A stretch of 64,000 bases of DNA from Taxillus chinensis (lineage: Eukaryota > Streptophyta > Magnoliopsida > Santalales > Loranthaceae). Location: assembly GCA_023512835.1 (NCBI GenBank), contig CM042085.1, positions 45,432,189 through 45,496,188 of the forward strand, written 5' to 3'. The position numbers and the translations under genes are program-made. Positions 23,572 through 35,451 of this stretch are shown here, one piece after another (positions within the stretch are counted from its first letter, which is position 1; every line of letters starts with the position of its first letter). Below the pieces are notes generated by a model that was given only the letters and a program-made list of their open reading frames with translations, had not been told where the DNA came from and did no database searches.

Positions 23572-25939
23572 TGTCATGCCCCGAATTCCAGGGAACCCGG
23601 AACCGGGTACATGACTTCCCCTTGCCCGCACCCGATAGGTCAAGGGGTTGGTGACTAGCACCAATGGAGACTACACCGCGGGTACTGTGTCAAATATACA
23701 ACCCTCTATAGTCATACATCAATGGTAATCCTGTACTTTCTCATATATCATCATGCATACAATGAGTCAAACAGTCATACAGACATCACATCATACAGTA
23801 TGCAAATACAACTGTCCACGAACCCATGTCCGGGATATCACATAAAACAATACAGAATATAACTGTATCATACATAAGAGTAGTGGGCATCCTCCTGGAA
23901 GAAAGTCCTCCACTAGTCTCGGGTCACAACTGAAAAGGGTAAACAACAAGTAGGGGTGAGCGACAAGCTAAGTAGGTGACCCCAAAACTCCACATCATGC
24001 AACACATATAAGTCTATACTATATGCTAAGTGTACTCGTGCACCGTGTAGTGTGCACAATCATCAGGACTCAGCTTGCCAACAAACATCAGGACTCGGCC
24101 TGCTCACACAGGACAACTTGTCCACGATCCTCCATGGGATCCCAACTCAGGGCACTCAACCCTAGGTCCACGAGCTCAACGGCTCAACTCAGGCCTTCGC
24201 CTGTCCACAGCGCAATATGCCCGGCCACAGTCGCCACACAGGCCTGCCATCGGTGCATATGCCTGCCACGTCAACCACATAGCACCATCGGTACATCACG
24301 GCGAGAACCCATACAAGTCACAGAGTCCATGCCCCAATACCTCACACCAACATACTAACATTAGTATGGCATGTCATTCTCAACATTTCCTTTGGAATTG
24401 TAGTCAGTCTTCACAAGTAAATCCTTAATCCTTGATTTATGAATGAAGTACCCATAGCAGCTATTTTCTTGAAATCAAAAGTCCCTCTAATTTTTTGGGA
24501 TTTTTCTGAGATGTCTAACCCCACTTTCCAAAAATTCACCACTATGAACTTTTGGGTTTTTTCGAGCTTTTACACTAAAACCCAATTTTCACATTTTGAA
24601 ATAGTGGGAATTAATTTTTTTAGTATTTTTCTTTGAATCCAAATGGGGGGTATTTCGTTATTTACATAGTAACTTAAGTATATTTAAATGTGTAGATGGG
24701 TATAGGTTACGATGTAAATAGGTCCAGTCCAGTGCTGTTGCACTGCCTCGAAGTTGCAGAACAGCCTGCCTCGTAGCTTCAGGACTGCGACTCATAGCGC
24801 GGAACTGCAGCGCGCCTCGGAGACTCGTAGCGGAAGCTGCGACTCGTAGCTACATAGCTCGCCTCGAAGACTCGAAGTGGGTCTTCAATCTTCGACCGTC
24901 GGACTACGAACTACGAACCTTCGACCTACGGGTCTACAAACTACGACCCTACGAACTATGAACCTACGACCCAGAACTTCGGGTCTTCGTCATTTCGACC
25001 CAGGAACGCGCCCAGGGTACTGTTCATCGTCGTTTTCACCTGTTCTTCGTCTGAAACGCGCCCAGAAACTCCCAGACGTTCACTAACACCCCTGTTTCGC
25101 AACAAACTACGATATCTACCTCAAAACGCGTCCAGAACGCCTCTAAATCGCGCAGAAACAAAGAAACACGTATAAAATTCCAGATTTCCAGAAATCTAGA
25201 TCTAAACCCAGATTTTCATGGTTGACTTATCAACCCTCATGAAAAACACAGTTAATCAACCACAAAATCACAGAAACATATATCCACAATGATATAAAAC
25301 AGTTCTTAACCACAGATCTTACGCTAAACCATTAGATCTAACCCAAAATTGGTATTCCCCAAATTCTATGGTTCATGCTCAATTTCATAAATCATGATAA
25401 ATTCGTGCAGATCCAAAACAAGAGAGAGATAAGAAGTTCAAGGACACCTACTTGAAGTGAATCTTTGAGCTCTACGAACCCAAATCGCCCCAAATCACCA
25501 AGGCCTCCAAGCTCTCTCAAGCTCTCTCTCTCAAACGCACAAACGTGAAGCATAAAGTGAAAGCTTCTTTTTTTTTCTGCTATTTATATTTGTGCCAGTC
25601 AACTGACCTAGTAAACCATTGACCCAGTCAATAATTGACCTCCCAACACAAAAATTGACCTCCAAGGCCCCGAATTCCAAATTGAGTCAAACTACAGTTA
25701 AAACGCTCGAAATGACGAGCACAACACTAAACAGATATTACTACACCCAAATGACCGCCCAAACGCAGAGTCAACCAATAAACGCCGAAAAGTCAACAAT
25801 CGGGTCAAACGGGGCCCCGACTCGGAATCGGGCCCAAGTACAGTCGAAATGCTCACATCGACGACTACACTACCGTCCAGATAGTTACATTCCCATAGAA
25901 TGGCTATCTCTCAAAATTACCCAAATATGAGTCTTTACA
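23572..25939 (-). repeat. Tekay-A 3' LTR
   Basis: In plus-strand reading it starts TGTCATGCCCCG and ends GTCTTTACA. It is collinear with 40702-43074. It contains a TATAAATA box on the minus strand (25581-25588) and a CG-rich block of TACGAAC/TTCGACC and CTCGTAGC micro-repeats (about 24750-25020). Confidence 0.92.
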
Positions 25940-25951
25940 TCCTCCCCACCT
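25940..25951 (-). promoter_or_regulatory. Tekay-A polypurine tract
   Basis: The minus-strand sequence AGGTGGGGAGGA abuts the LTR start TGTAAAGACTC. A second, very similar tract with its surroundings lies at the pol stop codon (about 35440-35452). Confidence 0.75.
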
Positions 25952-26171
25952 TAGGACTTTTCGTCCTCGAAAATAAAACACATGCCCAAAGAACATCGTA
26001 AAATTCAAGCTCAATGTCCCAACAACAAAACATAAAACATGATCACCAATCACACATGTGCAAGGCAATGCACAACAAGCCAAACAAAACCCGCATTGGG
26101 CACAAGATCCAACAACAATGAGCTAAACGACATCTCAAACAACATATGCAAAACAAATGCATAAAACATAA
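25952..26171. other. Tekay-A 3' UTR remnant
   Basis: Non-coding, A-rich on the plus strand. It ends at the ctcat target site of Tekay-B. Confidence 0.6.
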
Positions 26172-26176
26172 CTCAT

Positions 26177-28004
26177 TGTCATGCCCCGGATTTCCTACCC
26201 GGGGAAACCGGTACGTGACTCTCCGTTCACCCACACGGAGGGTAAAGGGGTTGGATTACTGGATGCCACACGAGCAAAACTAACAATTACAATAAACAAA
26301 CAAGCCACATCTTTATTTAATTTCAAACATCAAAGGGGTTACAAACCAACCATGTTCCATACTACAGTTCAATCCCTTATTACATTTCCCCCCCTTGGGG
26401 TTACATAAATTATAAAATTACATTACTGAACTGAACAATAAAATGAAGATGGTCTTCCACCTTGGTGTATCCACCTAACGCCTGTAAGTCCCTGGAAAAC
26501 AAGCAAACACAGTAGGAGGGGTGAGCAACCACAGCTCAGTAGGGATCAAGTCTCCCCAACCCTTCCCATGTTCCTAGCGGCTACATGCATGTGCACAGGT
26601 GTAGTGACGTGGCAGTATTAGGAAAAAGAAAATAAAACATTCCACACAAGCGGGCGTAACCCCAGCCCCAGCCACACTGGCTAACAAACCACATCTCAAG
26701 CAAGTAATTTAACCGCCTCTTCAGGCCACTGATTTAACCGCCTCTCAGGCAAAGTAGTTTAACCGCCTCTTCAGGCCACTGGTTTAACCGCCTCCCAGGC
26801 AAAGTAATTTAACTGCCTCTTCAGGCCAGATACCACAGTCATGCACACAACACACACTACGGCCACTTAAACATAAAACCAAACACTTGGTGTGCACCCA
26901 TTCACAAGTGCACAAACCCAGCCATTCAGGCAATAGAACAAACACCCAGCATGCATACATACACCAAATCACAAGTCCTACCACACAGGCATATTACCAA
27001 ACATGTAATAGGTATATACACACAGCTATATTCACATAGGCATTTCATCGAACATATAGCATGCAACAACATAATCACATCAAAATGCCATTGAAGGCCA
27101 ACATCCATATAGGAGATCACACCTATATGGATTACATATATATATATAAACAGATATAATCCATAATATGCCCTAGAACCCTAGAACAGAGGAGGATTTA
27201 GGAAGAACAGAACCCCTACCTTGTATGTTCTCCTGCTCCCACGCAAGACTCCGACCACCCACGCAAGACGCTCCGGCAGCCACCAGAAGCTCTCCTTCCC
27301 TCTCTCTCTCTCTCTCTCTGCGACGGCTGGTGGAACAACAAACCCTAAAACCTAAAACAGAGGGCTCCTCATCATTATATAGACAACACAACATCAAAAC
27401 AACGTAGTTTTGAATAAGTGAATCCCAGTATCAAAATGACGTAGTTTTGATGGAACAAGCTATGACCTTCCCACATCCATACACACCAAAATATTCACAA
27501 TTCCAACATGGTCCTTCGGGAAAAGATGATTAGAAGGACAAAACCAAGGTAACCATGCAAAAACATGCCTGCAGACCAATTTGAACGCCAGTTCCCCAAT
27601 TGGCGTGCAGCTCCAAATGCACTCAAACTTCACCCCAAGCCTCCTTGCATCTTGTAGAGGTCTGAGAAGCAAAAGTATGCTTGCACGTGAAATGGGTGAA
27701 TTCACGTGCAGCTCCAAATGCTCTGAAATTTCTGTGGTAGATAGAGGACCTCATTCTAAGCAACTTTTGTTCTTGCACGCCAATTATTTGAGGCCATCTA
27801 CTATACCAAAAGTGAGCTCCAAAATCTGCCAAAACAGCTTAAAATCGCATGTATATGCATAACATCTTCCTAGGGCGTAAATGTACATTATCACTTGTCA
27901 CATGCACCTCCCAAAAGTCCCCTCTTGGGCTCATCTCTTACCTCAAACTTGTGCACCAACATTCAAGGTATTTGTGGTTAACTTCTTACACACGGGTCAT
28001 TACA
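26177..28004 (-). repeat. Tekay-B 3' LTR
   Basis: About 1.83 kb. On the minus strand it has, upstream to downstream, a repeated element ATTTGGAGCTGCACGTG (27703-27719, variant 27602-27618), two ACGT palindromes (27394-27413, 27431-27450), a TATA box (27375-27382) and a (GA)n leader (about 27300-27319). It also holds five units of a 25-28 bp tandem repeat at 26702-26827. Confidence 0.93.
26702..26827. repeat. Tandem repeat in Tekay-B LTR (TTTAACCGCCTCTTCAGGCC unit)
   Basis: Five imperfect units of 25-28 bp. The same array occurs in the other LTR at 34062-34187 (five units) and in the solo LTR at 58777-58955 (seven units), so copy number varies within the family. Confidence 0.85.
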
Positions 28005-28017
28005 TCCTCTCCCCCTT
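28005..28017 (-). promoter_or_regulatory. Tekay-B polypurine tract
   Basis: The minus-strand sequence AAGGGGGAGAGGA directly precedes the 3' LTR start TGTAATGACC. Confidence 0.75.
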
Positions 28018-28324
28018 AAGACTTTTCGTCCTCGAAAAGAAATGACATACGAGGAAAACAAACACAAGTTACCCACTTGCCACACGGCGAGCCATAACAC
28101 CCAAATGGGTCATACACCGCGCATAGCACATAACAGCACATAACAAGGTACCACCATAATCCATAACAACACATATTCGCATGTCACAAATACACATCTC
28201 AAAACATCACAAATATGAACACATGTCTAAAAGACAAAACAAATACACCAAATCATACACAACTAATACAAGAAAACACATCACTATCCCTTGGCCAACA
28301 GCCACCAACAGCCACCTCCCACGC
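28018..28324. other. Tekay-B 3' UTR
   Basis: Non-coding and A/C-rich on the plus strand. It lies between the pol stop and the polypurine tract. I see no gene in it. Confidence 0.6.
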
Positions 28325-31300
28325 TTAAGATTGTTCGTCCTCGAATAATTCTGGGTGCTGCTCACGCATCACGGACTCACGTTCCCATGTCTCCTCCTCA
28401 ATGCCACGGTGCTGCCATAGCACACGAACCAAAGGAATAACATGACCACGCAAAAGCTTCTCTCGCCGATCTAGGATATGGATAGGGGCCTCAACAACGG
28501 ACATGTCATCGTCAATGTCTAATGTCCCCCAATCGATCACATGAGTGGGGTCAGGGTGATACTTCCATGCCGGGACACGTGAAACACGTTGTGCACTCGA
28601 CTCAGCCGCGGTGGTAACGCTAACTGGTAGGCCACTGGCCCCACACGATCCAGAATCTCAAAAGGACCAATAAACCGCGGAGATAGCTTGGAACCTTGCC
28701 CAAACCGTCGATGTCCACGACGTGGAGAAACACGAAGAAACACATGATCACCAACAGAAAACTCCAAAGGTCGCCGCCGCTGATCCGCATAAGATTTTTG
28801 CCGACTTTGAGCTGATAACAAACGCTGACGAATCAACTTAACCTTCTCGGTAACCTCTTGAACCAACTGTGGTCCCAAGAGAGCTATCTCCCCCACCTCG
28901 GTCCAATGCAAAGGTGATCGACACGGCCGCCCATACAACGCCTCAAAAGGAGCCATCCCAATGGATGCCTGATAATTGTTGTTGTAGGCAAACTCCACCA
29001 AAGGAAGGTGAGTTGCCCACGAACCCCCAAAATCTAACACACAGGCCCGTAGCATGTCCTCCAAAGTCTGATTCGTCCTCTCTGTCTGGCCGTCAGTCTC
29101 AGGGTGAAAGGCGGTACTCAAGTGAAGTTTGGTCTCCATAGCCGCCTGCAAACCTGCCCAAAAACAGGAAGTGAACCTCAAGTCTCTGTCGGACACAATC
29201 GACGATGGCACCCCATGCAGTCGCACAATCTCGTTCACATACAGCTGACTCAAAACCCCGATAGAGTCCCGCTCGCGAACAGCCAAGAAATGGGCCGACT
29301 TTGTGAGTCGATCCACAATCACCCAAATCATATCTTTCCTCCCTGTGGTGGGTGGAAGACCAATCACAAAATCCATCGCTATGTGGTCCCACTTCCACTC
29401 CGCTATGGGCAAGGGCTATAACATGCCCGCCGGCCGTTGATGCTCAGCCTTCTCCTGCTGACACGTGAGGCATCGCGAAACAAAAGCAGCCACATCGCGT
29501 TTCATCCCAGGCCACCAAAAATGTCCTTGAAGCGCATGGTACATCTTCGTACCCCCTGGATGCACAGCAACTCTAGACTGGTGAAACTCCCTCATCACCT
29601 CATCCCTGAGGGAAGAAGCCACTACCAACCGCCCTTGAAAAGACAACTCATGCTCAGGACCCTCTGTCCAGTCCTCAGATAGCTCCCCAGCCTCAATACG
29701 GGCACGGAGAACCTCACACTCAATGTCACCCAACTGTTCCTCTCGGACGCGCTGGTACAACTCATGCACAACCACCAAAGGACTCAGGACTTTCCTACCA
29801 TCACGAACAACAGGCTGCAGCTGCAACATCGCCAACTGCTCCATCAGCTTCCACTCTCTCACGGCCACCTCAGCTTTCCCTTTTCTGCTCAACGCGTCAG
29901 CCACAACATTACCCTTGCCCAGGGTATAGGCAAGAGTAAAGTCAAAGGTCTGCAAATACTCCACCCATCTCCTCTGCCTCAAATTCAAGTCCTTCTGAGT
30001 AAAGATGTACTGAAGGCTCTTGTGATCTGAGAACACCACGAACTTCTCCCCCAAAAGGTAATGTTGCCAACTCTTCAGGGCGAAGATGACAACCGCTAAC
30101 TCAAGATCATGGGTAGGGTAATTCTGCTCATGAGGCTTCAGCTACCTTGACCCATAAGCTACCACACTGTGCTCCTGCATAAGCACACACCCCAAACCAA
30201 CCCTGGACGCATCGCAAAATACCTCATACGGAATATCCTCCCTAGGCAACCTCAACACAAGTGCAGTGGTCAAACGAGTTTTGAGAGCTCAAGCGCCTGC
30301 TGGCACTTGTCCGTCCACTCAAACTTCACTCCCTTCCGAGTCAACGCCATCATAGGAGCTGCCAAACGGGAGAATCCCTCTACAAAACGACGGTAATAGC
30401 CTGCCAAGCCAAGAAAACTACGAATCTCAAAAACGTTGGTTGGCCTCGCCCACGATGCCACAGCCTCAATCTTGGCTGGGTCCACCCTAACTCCCTCAGC
30501 TGACACCACATGGCCAAGAAAGTGAACCTCCTGGAGCCAGAACTCACACTTGCTAAACTTAGCAAACAGCTGCTAGTCCCTCAAGGTTTGCAACACTGTT
30601 GCCAAGTGCTCCACATGCTCCTTCTTGGTCTTGGAATACACCAAGATATCATCAATAAACACCACCACAAACGAATCCAATTATGGAGCAAAGACCTGGT
30701 TCATCAAATGCATGAACACCGCTGGCGCATTAGTGAGCCCGAAAGGCATCACTACCCACTCATAATGCCCATACCTGCACCGAAAAGCCGTCTTAGGGAT
30801 GTCCTCCTCCCTAACCCTGAGCTGGTGATACCCCGATCGTAAATCTATTTTGGAAAACCACCTGGGCCCCACTCAATTGGTCAAACAGGTCATCTATCCG
30901 AGGCAACGGGTACTTGTTCTTCACGATCATCGAATTCGAGCTTCCTATAGTCGATGCAGAGGCGAAGCGTGCCATCTGCCTTCTTAGCAAAGAGCACCGG
31001 AGCACCCCAAGGTGAGGTACTTGGTCTGATATACCCCTGGTCCCCCAACTCCTCGATTTGCCTCTGAAGCTCCCTCAACTCAGCTGGCCCCATACGATAC
31101 GCTACTTGGGAAATCGGACCCGTCCCCGGCACCAACTCAATGGTGAACTCCACACTCCTCTTAGGTGGCAAACTCCTCAACTCTTCAGGAAAAACATCCT
31201 GAAATTGGTCCACAACAGCGGGCCACACCCTCTTTTCCACCTTCCCCTCCTCAGCAAAGGTCAGGGCCACCAACCTGTGAGTAATGGCACCCCACTGGTC

Positions 31301-31900
31301 CAACACTGGCCCGGCTCGACTCGCCTCACGATCCCACTCCCCTTGCAGGGTACAAGAGGTTCCTGCGGGTGACACGAAGGATACACGCTGCCGATAACAG
31401 TCTATCTTGGCCTGGAAAGCCATAAGCCAATCCATACCCAAGATCAGGTCAAAAGTACGCAAAGGCATCACATGCAAGTCGAAGCTCAGTTCCACATCAC
31501 CCATGGTTAACACACAACCGCGGCAAACATGTCGCACCTCAATTATACCTCCCACCGGAGACTCTACAACTAAGGGCCTCTCCGCCTTAACACACGTTAA
31601 CCCCAAGCCCTCAACTATAAGCTCAGCAATAAAAGAACGCGATGCACCTGTATCGAAAAGAACAGAAGCAAGCATGCGGGAGATCAAAAGAGTACCTCTA
31701 ACCACCGATGGTCCTGCTCCCTCCTCTGCTGGTGAAGGTGGTAGCTCAGCCTCCTCCTGGGGTGTCGCATTCAGTGCAAACACCCTCCCTTGGCCCATGC
31801 CACTGGTCGGCTCACTCACTGGGTGGCTCCCGCCCTGACTGCCTCTAGCATCAGCCTGCTGTCTCTCTGGCCTCCCCTGAGGTCGGGTCTGACTGGATCC
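28325..31900 (-). pseudogene. pol: Tekay-B protease-RT-RNase H-integrase-chromodomain (broken)
   Basis: Minus-strand order: aspartic protease with [13 protein letters not shown] (about 31655), RT with [21 protein letters not shown] and the catalytic FIDD box (about 30650), and RNase H with [13 protein letters not shown] and VVADALSRKG. Integrase follows with the HHCC finger (29440-29560) and catalytic [16 protein letters not shown] and GQTERTNQ. The tail contains VIPLVRVLWQHRGIEEETWE, a chromodomain-like motif of Tekay elements. The frame is broken by stops near 30890, 30680, 30570, 30150 and 29416 and by shifts near 30890 and 28537, so no full polyprotein can be made. Confidence 0.9.
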
Positions 31901-31959
31901 TGCCTGGCTGGCCTACCACTGACGAGCTGGTCTCTCAGCTGGTGCACGGAAGCTAGCGT

Positions 31960-33117
31960 CACTCCTCATGCTGGATGCCACGCCCCCCGCTCCCCTGTTG
32001 CCACTCCTGCAAACCCGGCGCAAATGGCCCTCTCGTCCACAGTTGTTGCAGCGCCAATCCTTCTTAGGGCATTCCCCCTTGAAGTGACCCTACTCTTCAC
32101 AGCAGTGACAACTGCTAGGTAGACCCCCAAATGGACCACCCTGTCTTCCGCCGCCAAAGGTGAACCTCCCGGGGTTCACAGATGTCTGAACCCGACTGCG
32201 ACAAGTACTGCTATCCCTCTCCTCCATCCTGAGCCTCTTGGGCCCTGCATCTCGATCAGGCCCACTCTGCAACTGGCGACCCTGATGGGCCTGCCTCCCA
32301 TCATCCAGCTCTCTCTCGGCTATACGGGCCGGGCTGTCTCCACAACCTCAGCATAGGTCCTCAAGCGTAGAATTGCCACCCTCGCGCTAAGGGCTGGCCT
32401 AAGGCCCAAAGTGAACTTGTGGGCCTTCAGGTCCTCCCTTGCCACAGTCTCAGGAGCAAACCTACTCAAGCTCCGGAACTCCCGCTCATACTCAGGTACC
32501 GTCCTGGATCCCTGCTTCAAGCTGCCGAATTCTTCCCTCTTCTGCCATCTCACTGATTCCGGGAAGAACTCATCATGGAAGAGTTGCAAGAACTCCTCCC
32601 AAAGCATGAGTTGCACCGCACGGCTCCCCGCGACACTCGTCCACCACTCCAAAGCATCCCCCTCCAGCTGCCGAATGGCCGGCCGCACCTTATCCTCTTC
32701 CCTGGGGCAGGAGAAAGGAGAACACATGCTCGATCTGCCTCAACCACTCTCAGCTACCACGGGATCTCCTTCCCCCTTGAATCGCGGAGGTTGTTCCTTT
32801 CGGAACCGTGTCACCACGTCATCCTCTGCACGAGTCGGTACACCACCCAGCGAACTCTCACGCTCACGAGGCAGCTCCCCTACTGGTGGTGGTGGTGGTG
32901 GTACCACCTGCTGTGCTGCCATCTCACGGCACACCTCCTCCCGAACCTCCTGCCGGAGTCCCTCCCGTAGCTCTCGTACCTCCAGCCGGATGCCTTCTCG
33001 TAGATGTGCCAGCAACAACGCATGCCCTCCAACGGAATGTCCCGCACCCGGACCCTCATGGGCAGATGACTCATCAGCCACTGCCCCGGATGCACGTGTC
33101 CCTCTCCTCGGCGGCAT
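31960..33117 (-). pseudogene. gag: Tekay-B gag (broken)
   Basis: The likely start is ATG 33115-33117 (MPPRRG, typical of this group). An R/E-rich coiled coil follows (about 32900-33020). A stop and frameshift near 32740 separate it from the capsid-like region (LEGDALEWWTSV, LFHDEFFPESVR, SLSRFAPETV). Two CCHC zinc knuckles follow near 32020-32100, the first interrupted by a stop and the second intact as CNNCGREGHLRRVC. Confidence 0.82.
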
Positions 33118-33516
33118 TCTTACTACACGAAGTAAGAAGCACAAACGTCAAAACGAATTTATAATCTATCACGTCACTACCTCTACCCCACTGATCAATT
33201 CCACTATCACATGACATTACACACATACATTGTATCAATCACATTTTACAGTTCGGTACGCATTGCCAAACAAATCAGAGTTGCACATTTCACACTTAAT
33301 CATATTATCTTATCCACAATTTCCACAGTTTAGCACACATTCATAGCAAATGCAACTAGTGCCCTAATGCCAATGCATGCAAATTCTACCACAAGACTAG
33401 ACTACCCTAAGTACACCTTGGAGGCTCAAAGAAGACCATGTTGATCAGGCATGTCCCTCCAGGCTCCTCCAAAGGACTTAGGATAACCAGGTCCGCCCAC
33501 TACCCTAGGCCAACTA
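33118..33516. other. Tekay-B 5' leader
   Basis: Untranslated leader between the primer-binding site and gag, AT-rich, without a supported coding frame. Confidence 0.6.
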
Positions 33517-33534
33517 GACCATGCTCTGATACCA
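33517..33534 (-). promoter_or_regulatory. Tekay-B primer-binding site (tRNA-iMet)
   Basis: The minus strand reads TGGTATCAGAGCATGG three bases after the 5' LTR end. TGGTATCAGAGC is the standard complement of the plant initiator tRNA-Met 3' end. Confidence 0.88.
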
Positions 33535-33537
33535 TAC

Positions 33538-34492
33538 TGTCACGCCCCGGATTTCTGACCTGGGGAAACCGGTACGTGACTCCCCGTTCACCCACACGGA
33601 GGGTAAAGGGGTTGGATTACTGGATGCCACACAAGCAAAACTAACAATTACAATAAACAAACAAGCCACATCTTTATTTAATTTCAAACATCAAAGGGGT
33701 TACAAACCAACCATGTTCCATACTACAGTTCAATCCCTTACTACATTTCCCCCCTTGGGGTTACATAAATTATAAAATTACATTACTGAACTGAACAATA
33801 AAATGAAGATGGTCTTCCACCTTGGTGTATCCACCTAACGCCTGTAAGTCCCTGGAAAACAAGCAAACACAGTAGGAGGGGTGAGCAACCACAGCTCAGT
33901 AGGGATCAAGTCTCCCCAACCCTTCCCATGTTCCTAGCGGCTACATGCATGTGCACAGGTGTAGTGACGTGGCAGTATTAGGAAAAAGAAAATAAAACAT
34001 TCCACACAAGCGGGCGTAACCCCAGCCCTAGCCACACTGGCTAACAAACCACATCTCAAGCAAGTAATTTAACCGCCTCTTCAGGCCACTGATTTAACCG
34101 CCTCTCAAGCAAAGTAGTTTAACCGCCTCTTCAGGCCACTGGTTTAACCGCCTCCCAGGCAAAGTAATTTAACTGCCTCTTCAGGCCAGATACCACAGTC
34201 ATGCACACAACACACACTACGGCCACTTAAACATAAAACCAAACACTTGGTGTGCACCCATTCACAAGTGCACAAACCCAGCCATTCAGGCAATAGAACA
34301 AACACCCAGCATGCATACATACACCAAATCACAAGTCCAGCCACACAGGCATATTACCAAACATGTAATAGGTATATACACACAGCTATATTCACATAGG
34401 CATTTCATCGAACATATAGCATGCAACAACCGAATCACATCAAAATGCCATTGAAGGCCAACATCCATATAGGAGATCACACCTATATGGAT

Positions 34493-34534
<42 letters not shown>

Positions 34535-35414
34535 TAATCCATAATCTGCCCTAGAACCCTAGAACAGAGGAGGATTTAGGAAGAACAGAACCCCTACCTT
34601 GTATGTTCTCCTGCTCCCACTTCCACGCAAGACTCCGACCACCCACGCAAGACGCTCCGACCACCCACGCAAGACGCTCCGGCAGCCACCAGAAGCTCTC
34701 CTTCCCTCTCTCTCTCTCTCTCTCTCTCTGTGACGGCTGGTGGAACAACAAACCCTAAAACCTAAAACACAGGGCTCCTCATCCTTATATAGACAACACA
34801 ACATCAAAACGACGTAGTTTTGAATAAGTGAATCCCAGCATCAAAACGACGTAGTTTTGATGGAACAAGCTATGACCTTCCCACATCCACACACACCAAA
34901 ATATTCATAATTCCAACATGGTCCTTTGGGAAAAGATGATTAGAAAGACAAAACCAAGGTAACCATGCAAAAACATGCCTGCACGCCAATTTGAACGCCA
35001 GTTCCCCAATTGGCGTGTAGCTCCAAATGCACTCAAACTTCACCCCAAGCCTCCTTGCATCTTGTAGAGGTCTGAGAAGCAAAAATATGCTTGCACATGA
35101 AATGGGTGAATTCACGTGCAGCTCCAAATGCTCTGAAATTTCTGTGGTAGATAGAGGACATCATTTTAAGCAACTTTTGTTCTTGCACGCCAATTGTTTG
35201 AGGCCATCTACTATACCAAAAGTGAGCTCCAAAATCTGCCAAAACAGCTTAAAACCGCATGTATATGCATAGCATCTTCCTAGGGCATAAATGTACATTA
35301 TCACTTGTCACATGCACCTCCCAAAAGTCCCCTCTTGGGCTCATCTCTTACCTCAAACTTGTGCACCAACATTCAAGGTGTTTGTGGTTAACTTCTTACA
35401 CACGGGTCATTACA
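33538..35414 (-). repeat. Tekay-B 5' LTR
   Basis: Collinear with 26177-28004. It is slightly longer, mainly through a longer (TA)n run (about 34493-34526), an extra copy of a short segment near 34650-34680 and a longer CT run (about 34706-34729). The TATA box is at 34785-34792 on the minus strand. Confidence 0.93.
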
Positions 35415-35451
35415 CTCATACCTCAGGGAAGGTCTTCACATCCTCCCCACC

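Larger units (their letters stand above)
26177..35414 (-). mobile_element. Tekay-B: chromovirus-type element nested in Tekay-A 3' UTR
   Basis: LTRs at 26177-28004 and 33538-35414 share ends (TGTCAYGCCCCGGATTT...GGGTCATTACA in plus-strand reading). The perfect 5-bp duplication ctcat (26172-26176 and 35415-35419) marks a clean insertion about 40 bases beyond the Tekay-A pol stop. The interior carries degraded gag, protease, RT, RNase H, integrase and a chromodomain-like tail on the minus strand, plus a tRNA-iMet primer-binding site. Confidence 0.95.

Noticed and set aside
26043..27120. Cys-rich minus-strand frames that could look like small secreted peptides
   Set aside because: They are within Tekay-B LTRs, recur only with the LTR copies and arise from CA/TG-rich sequence.
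32411..33214. Plus-strand open frame of 267 codons
   Set aside because: It is antisense to the Tekay-B gag; Ser/Arg-rich with no domain.
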